64,000 nucleotides of DNA from Larix kaempferi (taxonomy: Eukaryota; Streptophyta; Pinopsida; Pinales; Pinaceae): assembly GCA_027924585.1 (NCBI GenBank), contig BSBM01000068.1, positions 11,877,501 to 11,941,500 on the forward strand, in the 5' to 3' direction. Numbering within the stretch: the stretch's first letter is position 1; each line of letters begins with the position of its first letter. Below the pieces are notes generated by a model. The model saw nothing but the letters and a program-made list of their open reading frames with translations, made no database searches and had not been told where the DNA came from. A program made the translations under genes and the position numbers. This document shows, piece by piece, positions 1-11,700 of the stretch.

Positions 1-370
1 TAAGATTTTTGTGTTGTTGATTGTTGTGAGTAGAGTCTTCCGGATTAGTCACAGTGTCCATGATTTTGTCGACAAAATCATAAGCATTGTGACTAATCTA
101 GAAGACTCTGCTCGCAGCATAAATCTATCTTTCAATCCATAGTCTTGGCAAGGTTTGGATTTAAGAGGTTCGACCAAAGAAGTTAAATTTACACCGATTT
201 AACATTGCACCCAAGCTCATCAAACAACATACATCTAGGGTTTTAAGATTTATGTGTTGTTGATTGTTGTGAGCAGAGTCTTCCGGATTAGTCACAGTGT
301 CCATGATTTTGTCGACAAAATCATAAGCACTGTGACTAATCCAGAAGACTTTGCTCACAGCATAAATCTA
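1..370. repeat. Two copies of a foldback (hairpin) element in direct repeat
   Basis: Two copies of a roughly 127-base palindromic unit start at 1 and 244, a period of 243. Each folds into a long imperfect hairpin centred on a GTCGAC core, at 68-73 and 311-316. The central 20 bases, TGATTTTGTCGACAAAATCA, are perfectly self-complementary, and pairing continues outward for about 45 bases per arm with a few mismatches. Neighbouring repeat units lack the hairpin and run straight from the 'catacatcta' motif to 'tctttcaatcc'. The hairpin therefore looks like an insertion flanked by a short 'atcta' duplication, as expected of a MITE or foldback transposon. The first copy is cut by the window edge. 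No coding capacity is seen. Confidence 0.65.
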
Positions 371-1380
371 TCTTTCAATCCATAGTCTTGGCAGGATTTG
401 GAGTTAAAGTTAACATCTCTAAGGACTCCTAAGTAGATTCCATAAGCACCATCTGTTAGGAATAGAATTTGAACTAAAGAAGCTAAACTTACACTTATTT
501 ACTGCTACACCACAGCTCGGCAAACATAATACCTTTATATTTTAATCATAATATTGGAAGAGTTTGGAACCAGAGTTAACCCTCATGTGTTGCTCTTACT
601 CTTAAGAGTCCTAAGTAGATGCCATAATCACTCCTAAGAAAATGGCACAAGCACCATCTCTCAAAAATAAAATTTGGGCCAAAGAAGGTAAACTTGCACT
701 TCTTTACTGCTCCACCACAACTCAACAAACAACAGGAAATATCTCTTTTAATCCATCATCTTGGCATCGTTTGGACATTTCACTCTTAAGACCTCTAAGT
801 AGATGGCGCACCATCTGTTGGAATAGAATTGAATTTGGGTAAAGAAGATAAACTTATACTGATTTATGGCTGCTACACAGCTTACCAAACATCATACATC
901 TATCTTTTAATCCATAAACTTGGTAGGATTTCAACCATAGGGTGCAGCTTACCAAACATCATACATCTATCTATTAATCCATAAACTTGGCAGGATTTCG
1001 ACCATAGTTAACCCTAGGACATGTCACTCTTAGGAATCCTAAATAGATGCGATATGCACCATTTGTTAGGAACTGAATCTGAGCCAAAGACAACGTTTGG
1101 AGCCAGAGTTAACCCCTTCAACATGTCACTCTTAGGACTCCTAAGTAAATGCCATAAGCACCCTTTGTTAGGAGTAGAATTGGGGGCGAAAAGAGGTAGG
1201 AGCTCAACAAACAACATACATCTATCTTACTCCACATGCCACTCTTAGGACTAAGTAAATGCCATAAGCACCCTTTGTTAGGAATAGAATTGGGGCAAAA
1301 GGAGGTAGGACCTCAACAAACAACATACATCTATCTTACTCCATATTCTTTTAAACTGAGGGTTTGCCTCTGGTTTTATT
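120..1380. repeat. Degenerate tandem repeat array, units of about 100-190 bp
   Basis: A phrase like 'ccataagcaccNtttgttagg', followed by 'aatagaattNgggcNaaag', recurs near 446, 640, 810, 1050, 1155 and 1263. Between copies lie variants of 'caacaaacaacatacatctatctt' and 'ccataNtcttggcaggattt'. Units vary in length and have diverged, as in an old satellite-like array. The short ORFs here read out the repeat in several frames and show no protein-like conservation. Confidence 0.6.
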
Positions 1381-1415
1381 TAACGTCAAAAACCAAGTTA
1401 AGATGTTTCTATACT

Positions 1416-1610
1416 ACTTTCTTGAACTTTCAATCCAACTAACATTTTGTTATCAAAGTGCTTTCATAAGAAATGAAGAATGATCCTGACATTTTATTGT
1501 ACTTTCTTGAACTTTCAGTCCATCTAACATTTTGTTATAAAAGTGCTTTCATAAGAAACGAAGAATGATCTTGACATTTTATTGTACTTTCATAAGAAAA
1601 GAATGATCAT
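1416..1610. repeat. 85-bp tandem repeat, two copies plus a partial third
   Basis: The motif 'actttcttgaactttca' occurs at 1416 and 1501, and a shortened copy begins at 1586, giving an 85-base period. The two full copies differ at only a handful of positions. The partial copy ends where the P450-like reading frame begins, so the array abuts that gene fragment. Confidence 0.75.
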
Positions 1611-1644
1611 ATCGTATTCGAACAAGACATATTTGGCGGTGGAG

Positions 1645-1767
1645 CAGCAAGAACATAGTACCACAATAGAATGGGAAATGAGTGAGTTGTTCAGACATCC
1701 TCATGCAATGAAGAAATTGCAGGAAGAAATCGGATCAGTGGTTGGCAATCATTGCAAAGTAAACTAA
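1645..1767 (+). pseudogene. Cytochrome P450 fragment (I-helix to J-helix region)
   Basis: An open frame of about 40 residues reads EHSTTIEWEMSELFRHP and continues through MKKLQEEI to a stop at 1765-1767. This matches the plant P450 segment after the I-helix threonine, where the family shows TTIEWAMSELLRHP followed by MKKLQEEI. The oxygen-binding A/G-G-x-D/E-T motif is changed and nothing upstream is recognisable, since 85-bp repeats precede it. No ExxR, PERF or haem-binding FxxGxxxC motif is found downstream. It covers about 40 of the usual 500 residues. I see it as a stranded gene remnant rather than a functional exon. The P450 subfamily cannot be told from so short a piece. Confidence 0.7.
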
Positions 1768-3120
1768 CTTATGTCTGTTCAATCATGGTTTATGTTTGTT
1801 TGAGATGGTTTGCAGTTGCTTTGATGCCTATTTATGTATTTCAGTTGCAGTTGCAGTTTCCAAGCTAACTACTTTTTATGGATTTCACTTCTCTTCCTTG
1901 TATAAGTTATTTATTTGGTTCTACGTGAGTTATACTTTCTATAACTAATGAATCTTATACAGTGATGACAAAAATATATAAAACAGTGTACCCTGAGAGA
2001 GAGAAAAGATTATTGGTCTTGTTGGTCCTATATAGGAGTTGCTTGTCCACCTTATATAGTTCACCTTGACCTTGTGGGTTTGTGGTTTGTTTTGTTGTGG
2101 CCCTCTTGGTTGAATCATGATCCTTTATCTTACATGTATCTTACTTGGTCCATAGGTTATGTTTATTAATGTTTGGATACCCTATCTGTTTTCTCGAGTG
2201 GACTGTGGGTCCTTCCCTAGAGTGATCATGAGGTGACCATGAGCCTGTTTTCTTGTGTGGACTATGGGGTGTTCCCTAGCGTGATAGTGAGTTTCACTTT
2301 ATGGGTGGACTATGTTTTTTCAAGCATGATTGTGCAAAGTATGCCTGTGTGCCTCTACAATATGTGACTGCATCCTTACGCAGCATGACTGTGTGTCCTT
2401 TGTCAACATGACTGTACTGGGTATGAATGTGCTTGTTGACTTAGAAGTCTCGGTCAGTATGCTTCTGCTTTAACCCTCTCTAGATCTCTCTCAAGGTATG
2501 TAAATTGTTTGGCTAGATTGACTTGTCCCTTCGGTGACAAGATCAAATCTGAAAAATCTGAGTATATGGTTGATTCAAATATTGGTTATGATTATTTACT
2601 GTTGATATCTACTATACATTATTTTATCATGTTGGTACTGTACATGGAATTTGATGATTCTCGAGGACCAACTTTAACGCACTGAATAATGGAGCATTAA
2701 GTTGAAAGAAATGAAAATTATGTTTGTTTATTACAGTTCAAATTTTATTAGAGCAATATTGTTCTGAATCTGATTTTATATGTTCATGCATTAAAGTTTA
2801 CTAATTAAATTAAAAACTCCTCTAACCCTTAAACTTCAACATCAAGTACTTTGGAGACATGTACATGGCATATTCCATGCTTGGTTTTTACGGTTTTTGT
2901 TAGTTGGCTTTCCTTTTTATCCTTGTTTGGTTTTATTGAAAAGTATTGGTTTTCTTGAAAAGTATAGGAAGCTTACTTTATAATTTTCTCTTTTCCTTTA
3001 ATGACACATCTAATTCTCATGTCCCTGATCTAAGAATTAGTGCTATTTTTCCATTTATGTCAGATATTACTTGTTTACCATATGGCACTTATGTAGGTTT
3101 TGAGCTGTAGTTACTGTTAT
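1768..3120. other. No gene seen; AT-rich spacer with a short imperfect duplication
   Basis: No frame here looks like protein. A segment of about 65 bp ('tgttttctNgNgtggactNtgggNNNttccctag') occurs twice between about 2185 and 2290, and short 'catgactgtg' motifs recur up to about 2420. I see no TE boundary. Confidence 0.5.
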
Positions 3121-6100
3121 CACACTAACTCTAGCTGCTAATAAAAGATATCCCGTTTGGGATGGTAGAGGGTGAGCAGCCAGGTAGGTGTAACCTGAAA
3201 ACGCCAAGTCCACCGTTCAAGGAACGGTCGTCACACCGGACAAGGTGTTTGTCACTTCAAACAAGGCAAGTAGCCAAGTCAGGGAGGAGACCTCGCTAAA
3301 ACAGTGATGGTTGAGGGACAAAATGAACACCCAAATCGCATAAGATAAATAGATAGAAATACGAGATGAGGGTTAAAAGGACCCTAAGCTTGATTTCAGC
3401 CAACGACTGGACACAAATGGTAAAATGAGAGTGATATAAAATGCGACCAGTGCTTAAGTATGATGAAATTAATGAGTTAGATTAACAATTGTATGGATGG
3501 AAAATAAGCAAGGGATGCAAAACAAACTAGAAGTGAAGAGATGAAGTGATTCTGCCCAAGGAAGAGGGTTAAACAATGAATTAGTGGACCTAGGGCAGCG
3601 ACAAATTAATGTTTTAAGGAACTTCTAACGAATGAGAGTTTGATTTCTAAAGACAAAATGATGTTTTAAACACAAATCCAAACTACCCATAACCCCAAAT
3701 TGACCCAGCTAGACAGCAAGAGAAAAACGCCCAAGGGGGGCGAAATTGCCAAATGGACCAGTGCTAGTTCGAAGGGTAAATGGAGTCTAATCAAACTGAA
3801 ATTTTAGATTTAAGCGTTTAAGGTTATTTCAGAAGCGGGTTTAAAAGAAAAACAACATTTTAACGGTGGAATTTTAAGATTTTAATTTTTAGGGTTTTTA
3901 TGTAAATTTCTCTCTAAAAACATTCAAAAATTGAAATGCAAGAGAAAGAAGTGAAACACTTACTTGGAACCGGGTGATATCTCTGATTTGCTGAGGTTAT
4001 GCGTCCCAAAGATCAAATAGAAGCGATTGTAGAAGTCCCCAGGTGAATTCGACTTGCTCAATCCCACCAACTCGCCCTCCTTGCCTGTTAAAACAAATGG
4101 ACATAAATCAAATCTGTATGACAAGTAAATGAAAGCTATAGCAATACAAATAATAATCAGAAGAAATGCTTGGCTTAAATGGCAAAAACACTTCCCTTTG
4201 AAGATCAATCCCGGAGAGTGGAGCAACAATGATGGCCAAGTGGTGCGCCCTCCTCCAAGAACTTGTGTTTGCTGCAAACAATGGTGAGAAACAATATGTT
4301 GAAGACAACCACAATCTATTCTAGTGCATTAAGATAGCAAGGCAATCAACAATCTCAAAGAACATCACACAAGAACCAAGCAATGAGCTACAAATCATTT
4401 TTCTTCTATTCCAAGTCAAGAATGCCAAGAGAGAATTACAAATGAGAGAGCTGCTCTCTTAAATAGAGAAATCTCTCACTCTCATCCCCATTCCCACCAA
4501 AATGAGTGGCTGGGATTAAATCCCAAGGGTGCCAAACGAATGGCCAAGATGGAGTGAAGGAGGGGGGGCGAATTACCCTCTAACGCCCAAGTGGAGGATG
4601 GGGCCCTTCGTGGGGCCCATAAAACATGCAAATGAGTGGTTGGGGGGTGCCTATGGACTGTTTTAGCCCCCCATACCACTTAGCCAAAGTCTTAATACAT
4701 TATATTTGCAAAATGTGAAGTTCTACATAGTGAAAAATGTCCAAAAATGGACCAATTCGCCCCATGTGATGAGCTGGGCCAAATGAGGGCCCCACAACAT
4801 AAATAGAATGTCCAAAAATAACCAATATTACCTTAGGAGACCCCCTTATGTTAGCCAACCTTTGCATTTACCATTTTCCATAGTTACCTTTGCCATATTT
4901 GATTTTCCATATTAATTTATTGCTGAAGATGTAATTTGGGATTTTGACCCACTTATAATGCCCGGATTGACGAACCGTCTACTGTAATGTGATCGTAGAC
5001 CCCAAATATAGTAGACATGGTCACTTGAACGACCTCGATCCATCAATTAGGCAATGTTTGCCCAAAATCCATGATTTTTAATTAAAACAGGTCCCTTGTG
5101 ACCCATAATAATTAAAAATCTCATCCTCGCCTCAACTTTTTCAAATTCTGACACTTGGAGGCTCATATGGGACCCCAAGAGATAATAAATTACCGAAATT
5201 TAAATCTCGATCGCAACATTTTTTGGGCCTATTTTTGGCCTGGTCAACTTGGTTTGACCAAGTCAAATCTGGTCAAAACGGCAATGGCTGAAAACCTATA
5301 AGCAACATGAAGCATCAAGGCTTCCTTATTTATGTTAGTACATTACTTAAAACAATATAATGCCGACATGGTGATCAAAACAAAAATATCTCAATAAATA
5401 TAGGCCCCGGATGAGGTGGGCCCACCACCTTAAAAAAGACTCAATGCTATGCACAACTTATAGACTTGAACACTTAGCTAACTTTGGGTGAGGTAGATAA
5501 ACAAGGTTAAGGATACGGGAAGACGAGGACCAAGACCATGTGACCCTTTGGATAAACAGGGAAGGCGGGACCCACTGACATAAGCATACCATGACAATAC
5601 ACAGGGAAGGGCGATGCCTCATAAGTGGGTATAGTGCAAGGAAACCACCACTAATCATCTAACATGCACCTTGAAACTCACATCCGTGCCTTCAGAAGAC
5701 TCTGTGAGGATATTTTCTAGAGCTTCCATGACCGGGTGTCCGACAAACCGTAACTTGAGACTCTAGGGGACAATTTGCATAGTTGTCCCTTACTCCATAT
5801 CACCTCCTTGCCCCGCAGGACTAGGTGAGGAAATAACCAATACAATGCTGATATATATGGCTGACCTATGTCCGTGTGTGTTCAGAAACACATTCTTGGA
5901 CTTTACATTTCACTTTCATACTTAGCCTTTTTGGCTTGATTTTTCATTTCACATTTCATTACATTTCATGGCCCTTTTTGGGCTACATACATATCTCAAA
6001 AGATATAATCAAGGTGCTCATACTACAGAGTAATGGGAGCAAATGAACATGCTTTGATGACCAATGGGGAACACTCGGTGAGTCTACACAATCCTATATT

Positions 6101-6540
6101 GCATTGCAACATCGGGGGCAACCGACAGGAGCAAATCCCGGGTTTGAGAATGCATCTCACACACCAAAGAGCCGAGGCACAAAAGACAAGGAATCATGGC
6201 ATACTTAGAGGTCAATGGGGAAAGGGATCCTCAAGGTCACATATCAAGGTCCAGGTCGGGAGAAAACAACATGAACGAGTCGGTTGGGTGGAAGGAAGTG
6301 ACAGGTGGATCCAAGGTTAGCTTCCAAGGAGGACGAAATGACCAAGTCTATACCGGTAGTGGGGTAGGGACCAGCATGCATATACATGAGTCTACTAAAA
6401 TGGGGTGGACTGACATCACCAAGGGCCATACACATCACAAATGAAAAACCCAGATCACCATATCAAACATCATACGTCAAGTCAGTGTACTATCATAAAT
6501 AAACAAGTCTAAACAAAAACATGAGTGATAAACCATAAAG
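3120..6540 (-). repeat. Unassigned repeat-like DNA, possibly an old LTR read leftward
   Basis: There is no coding region in this stretch. On the minus strand a CTCTATTTAAGAGAG block at 4454-4468 resembles the TATA region of plant LTRs, and the sequence after it has the AT-rich, leader-like character of an R-U5 segment. The unknown ORF at 6565-6927 lies upstream on the same strand, as the internal region of an element would. I could not find matching LTR ends, a primer site or target duplications, so this is only an impression. Confidence 0.25.
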
Positions 6541-6564
6541 TGATGTACCTGCCATACCATATAC

Positions 6565-6927
6565 CTATTGTTGAAGCTGTCTCTGAAACTGGATCTCTAC
6601 TGAATCTAGGTAATAAGTGGAAAACCAGCAATACTCTAAAGTACTCTCATCAGAATATGGAAAATCAACTATCTTAATGGGGTCATGCAAAGCTCGGCAA
6701 GGAAGGGTGACCCTGTGGCAACTGCCCTGTAGTATGTCTGGACCAATACAAAACCATCTGTCCCCTCTGATATCTATGCTCGGGGCAATCTGAATACAAT
6801 GCATGCCCCCTCTGAAGGCATCTGATCTCTGATCTGGGAAAAAAAATGTAGTATGGTCCCCGACCACACAATCTGTAGCATGGTATCTCCAGCTAACATG
6901 GATGCGATAACAGTTACCAGAACACAA
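6565..6927 (-). CDS. Unidentified 120-codon ORF
   Basis: I do not recognise this protein. The frame is open for 120 codons and is rich in Trp, Cys, Asp and Arg, for example VVGDHTTFFFPDQRSDAFRG and DIRGDRWFCIGPDILQG. That is more protein-like than the low-complexity frames around it. It has no signal peptide or clear membrane segment. No upstream exon is obvious. It could be the end of a domain encoded by an old mobile element to which the possible LTR at 3120-6540 belongs, or a fragment of a host gene. The ATG at 6925-6927 is only the first in the open frame and may lie inside the original coding region. Confidence 0.3.
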   Translation of the reverse strand: MCSGNCYRIHVSWRYHATDCVVGDHTTFFFPDQRSDAFRGGMHCIQIAPSIDIRGDRWFCIGPDILQGSCHRVTLPCRALHDPIKIVDFPYSDESTLEYCWFSTYYLDSVEIQFQRQLQQ

Positions 6928-7351
6928 ATATGATATGGATGAGAATACGTATTCCAGTTTTTAGATTTCTTTTTGGATATGATACATCTGGATATGGCCT
7001 GGAGGTGTAGTTATTAGTTATCTCTGCAGTGTTGGATTGATTGTAGCTCTTCATAGAATTAAGTTGTGGTACAACATTAGTGCAAGCCAGTTTGGGCTGG
7101 GAGGATTGGAAATCTACCATCCATACTCTTTTAAATTTGTCTCTTCATTATACAAACACAACCATTCAATAGCAGAACATTGCCAATTCATGTCATGAAA
7201 TCAATTGCCACCTAGAACCAAAACATGCATACGGTTTCGGGAAATGGTACAGGTTTAAAAAATGTCACTTCCAAATTTACAGGAAACTGGGAAAAGCACA
7301 ATAATTTATGTGTAAATGAAAAGCTGTTATAATGCATCACATACTAACTAG

Positions 7352-8332
7352 TTTGACATTTCATAATTATGTTTTTTTAATGAGGGTGATGCAAGAGCGA
7401 GAGTCTGCATGTGGCTTAAAGCCTCTACGACTTATGGAGAGAATTGTTTTCAGTGATCGGATGGTATGTTTTGAAGTTCATTTTGGTAGAAAGGTCAATA
7501 GGATTTCATGCATTTATGACAGTGTAGTAACTTGAGAGTCTTAGTTTTCATTGTATACTTTGTTCAGGTCTAATTTTTATTACTGTCCAGTATAGATGAT
7601 GAAATGTATAATCAAATTGATGTTGTAGTATTTGCCCTGTTAAGAGTTAGTCTAATTGCATTCTTTGTTTTTGCACTCTACTTTGTGTTCTAGTGTCAGC
7701 TTTTAGTGCAGTTGCTGACATTTTAGCACTGGAAAAAAGAAATTAGAAACAAATTTACCGATCTTGAATATAATAGGTGTTTGTGAGAGTTGTACATGAG
7801 GAAAAATGGATGAATGAAATGGAGCTTAGCATATATGATTCATGGTTTGATCCAATTGTTTATGTTTTACCTAGGCTTGTTCCTGATGGATTTATTTATT
7901 TGAGGGCCAGTCCAGACACATGCCATAGACGTTTGCAGTTGTGATAAAGAGTAGAAGAAAATAGCGTGTCACTAGATTATTTGAGAGGTTTGCATGAAAA
8001 GCATGAGAACTAGCTCTTCCTTGCTCAATGTGGAAATCGTGGGTTGTTGTCTGTGAGCCAATTACCTCTTGATATTGATAGGTCTCTACACCCTAATATC
8101 AGGGACCGCACATTTCTTTTGCAAGGAGAACATGTACATGCCAGTATTCAGAAGGTAAGCCAAATACTGATCTATGTAATATTCATAACCAGTTTGGGTT
8201 CTAATGATGCTATATAATTTATGATTCTAATTGAATGCTTCTAATGCAAACATGTCAACTTCATGTTCCAACCTTAGTGTTGGATTGTGATCCCAACATT
8301 GACTTCAACAGAGACATTGAAGCAAAGCAAGG
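7352..8332 (+). pseudogene. Deoxynucleoside kinase pseudogene, three exons
   Basis: Three exon-like blocks match, from memory, the central and C-terminal part of plant deoxynucleoside kinase (dNK), which phosphorylates deoxynucleosides in the salvage pathway. Block 1 (7352-7463) contains MQERESACGLKPLRLMER and FSDRM and ends at a GTATGT donor. Block 2 (7777-8154) follows an AG acceptor and contains KWMNEMELSIYDSWFDP, then PDGFIYLRASPDTCHRR, the family's conserved substrate-binding and LID area, and ends at GTAAGC. Block 3 (8265-8332) contains VLDCDPNIDFNRDIEAKQ and ends at GTAAGA. Block 2 has three in-frame stops (TGA-TAA at 7942-7947, TAG at 8011-8013), and the acceptor expected before block 3 reads AT instead of AG. 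The N-terminal P-loop exon and the last exon are not seen. It is a broken host gene, later separated from whatever lay downstream by the retrotransposon at 8759. Confidence 0.8.
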
Positions 8333-8671
8333 GTAAGAATTGTTTCACTGATTTGTTTTTTACACATACATTATGGAATACCATATTTTACATAAAGAGA
8401 AACAGTCTTTTGACCTCTTTAGGAATTGAATTGCTTGATACTAAATATGTTTAACATAGGTGTTTTCTTGCATATTTGGTTTGGCGATCCCAAAGATAAA
8501 TGGTTGAGGAATATTTCTGTCCTATTATGTTTGTCTTACTCACAACTAGTAGATAGAATGGAGTGCCATACACATGGGTAGGACTAGTATATCTTGATCT
8601 ATTGGAGGTTTCAAAGACAATTCTGGGCATGAACAACCCGATGAAAAGTGATTAATAGCCACCAACAACAG

Positions 8672-8758
8672 GTTTGGAGGAATGCTGGGTTGAATTTGAG
8701 GGTTGAAATGGCATTAAGAAACAATTCTGGGCATGGGTATGGACACAGAGAGCAGACC
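8672..8758 (+). other. Exon-like open frame cut by the chromovirus insertion (left part)
   Basis: After an AG at 8670-8671 a frame stays open for 29 codons up to the insertion point of the retrotransposon. It resumes in the same phase at 30261, just past the duplicated AGACC. No family is recognised. It may be a downstream exon of the kinase pseudogene, another gene fragment, or chance. Confidence 0.25.
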
Positions 8759-11700
8759 TGTCACATACCCCAATTTTGCAAAAATAATGTAATTATTTTA
8801 TTATATTCCTGAGACATTATGTTAAATTTAATGCTAAGTAGGAATTGATGACTCAGCAGAGTCACCAGAATTGGAATGTAATTCTGAATATTTTATTATT
8901 AATAAATAAATTATGGAGACAACAGCATGGGAGAGCTGTTAAAAGAGGTTACTGGTCTAACTGGTGGAGGGAACTAGGTGGAAAGGCAAAAGACAAGTGG
9001 CAGCATCCTCGAACACTTCCTAAGTTGCAGGTGGCAACTTCCCTATATTTTGGGGTCATGATTCCCCAAGAAAGTGGAATCTGAGCAGGTGGCTCATTAA
9101 TGACAGTTAACCCAACTAAGACCTAGGCAATTTTTAAATAGTACTCAATGAACTGAGCTGGGGGTTCAACATAGTTCTGGAGGGAGAATACATTCAGGTG
9201 AATGTTATTCAGGAGTCCCATTGAGGAAGAGGGAAAAAAACAGGAAGGAAGTGTTTTGAGATAGGAAGCTGCAGTAACTTGGTTCCAGTTTAGTTGTTTG
9301 GCTGAGTGAATTGTTTTGCTACACCTAGTTCCAGCCAGGGAGACCAGAGCAAGCTCGAGGGTCCTGAGAAGTGCTGTCTGGGCACTCTCCAGGAGTTGGT
9401 AGGGAGGAACAGTCTCCCATTGCTGTTGTTGTCTACAATTGACACAGGTTCTGCCACTTATTCCTGTTGTTTATTGAGTAAATATAAATGTAGAATATGA
9501 CTATCTCCTCTATGTCTGAACAGGATTTAATTCAATAAAGTTAGCATCTCTGAATTGTTAGTAGATAGAATCTGCAGTATTATTATGTCTTAGAAATTCC
9601 CTAGTATCACTATTATCCTACAGTTCAAGTATTTGTTTCATTCATAATATGCTTGGTTATTATTATAAGTTATAGGATGTTATTGGGATTTTACACTTGT
9701 TTATTACAAAAGTTAAATAGATAGGTATAGGCTAATTATACAGTAAATATTCCTGGAAAATAAACTCATTAAAACAACTATAGGAACAGTATTATAGGTA
9801 ACCTTATAATCACAGTAATTTATTTTTCATACAGTTTAGCAGGTACAAACCCTAGCTAAACAAGTATACAGGTCTTTAGCTGTCCCAAGAATGGGTGAAC
9901 CAATTTACGTTAGCAAGGTTATTTATTTACTGACAGAACATACGAGAAGACTGGCTGAACTTTTATTGACTCATTATAGAATCGAATAACAGTATAGCCA
10001 TATCTTTCAACTTTTTAACTATTTTCTTCTTCCAACAAAATCTTAGCCAGAACAAAACAATTGATCATTTAAACAAAGAAAATCGAGGTGAAGAAGTTCT
10101 ATTAAAATCTATCTTTCCAATTTTTACAACAAGAAACTAACAGCAAAGTTTGACCTAGCTATTAACTTTCGAACAGAAGGAATTAAAGACAAAAACAATA
10201 ACTAGCTTGAGTCCGAGTTTATACAAAATAGTAATTTTATTTCCTTTGTAGTCAAAATCTTTTCATTATCACAGTATTTCTTTTGCTCATTATCGAGCTC
10301 ATTTTCTTCATGCAAATGCACAGTATCGATAGAAACCTATCTTAACAATAGATTAAACATCTCGTTCAAAATTTGTATCCACGGAGCTATCATTTGAACC
10401 AGACCGTTGTTATTTCGGAATCAAACCCTACTACTCTATTTATTAACAATAAGAAATTTATTACTAGTGTTTAGATTTTGATTAGTATTACAATGACTCG
10501 ACCGCAGACGTAGCTCCTTTCACTACATTGTAGATTGTAAAACGCAGAACCTACCCTGGTGTGTATTAAAACCACCAAAGAAGCAAGATTTTAAATTCAC
10601 AAATTATATTATCCAAACCTGGGGAAAAATCCCAACTTGACAGAGCTATTTAACAACAAATCCCTATCATTACCACTTAAACACATAAAAGTAAAAATGC
10701 TGAGAAGTAAGATCAGGTTTTCACTCACGGCCGTGTCACCTTTTCACTTAAATAAGAGTTCTGGAAACGTAACCATTTCCTATTACTATACACAGTATCG
10801 AATACCAACAGGGAACGCAGACATTTTGCAAACATTAAAATCTTTACAACAAAATTATCAATGGCCGTAGCCTCGTCAATTAACGAAAACTTGTTATAGA
10901 AAGTCAAAGCACACAGCATACAATAGCTCGTCATCCAAAATGACTGTATCAAGACATTTCTAAACCTTAAATTACACAGGAAAGATGTAGGAATAAACCA
11001 TTTAGCTGATACATTGTTTTACTAACAACCGAGTGCACAACTCCTATAGAAGTGGTTTTAAAAACAAAACATAGTACAGAACAACGAAGTAACAAATACC
11101 CTTAAACAAACCAATTCAACGAGCAACTTTATATTGAGTTAAATTTAAATAAAAACCTGGGTGGTACACCCTAAAATCCTTTGTGAGTACAGTAATGAAG
11201 GTAAAACCACGGGGTCGTAACCCCATATTCAGAACAGGCTTCTAGCCTTGTTCTCTACGCTTTAAACATATAACAACTCATTGGTAATAACCCTGCAATA
11301 CCCTAAGGGAGACCATTATTTTACAGTCGGCCGAAGCCACAATGGCTCTATCCTATGACAGGGATAAAACCTGTCAAGATTTTGCAAGGTCAAGATATTA
11401 AAAGACTCAACAGAATCACGATAGCCATAGATTCATGTCCTTCGAAGACCAAACCCTTTTCTCCTAAACAAAACCCCAAGGAGAAAATGCCATGGTAAGG
11501 ACCAGGCTTACCCGGAGGAGCCAAATGCCGAGAGCTGCATCCTGTACACCTTATGAAGTGTTCAACACCTGCTTAGGACAGAAAACAACAAATCAGTTAC
11601 CGTCTATTTTCTCAACAAAACGAAACAACAATCCTTCAATTTTATTCTCGAAATAACACTACGAAGCCAACTGTAATAGCTCACCAGCAATTTGAATGAA

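Noticed and set aside
1-1450. CRISPR-like array
   Set aside because: Repeats are long, degenerate and without regular unique spacers, and the DNA is clearly eukaryotic.
3960-4314. Overlapping minus-strand ORFs of 105 and 68 codons
   Set aside because: They overlap in different frames within LTR-like leader DNA and show no conserved motif.
9306-9500. 64-codon ORF, repeated at 26280-26474
   Set aside because: Both lie at the same place in the two chromovirus LTRs. No protein family is recognisable and the sequence is non-coding LTR.
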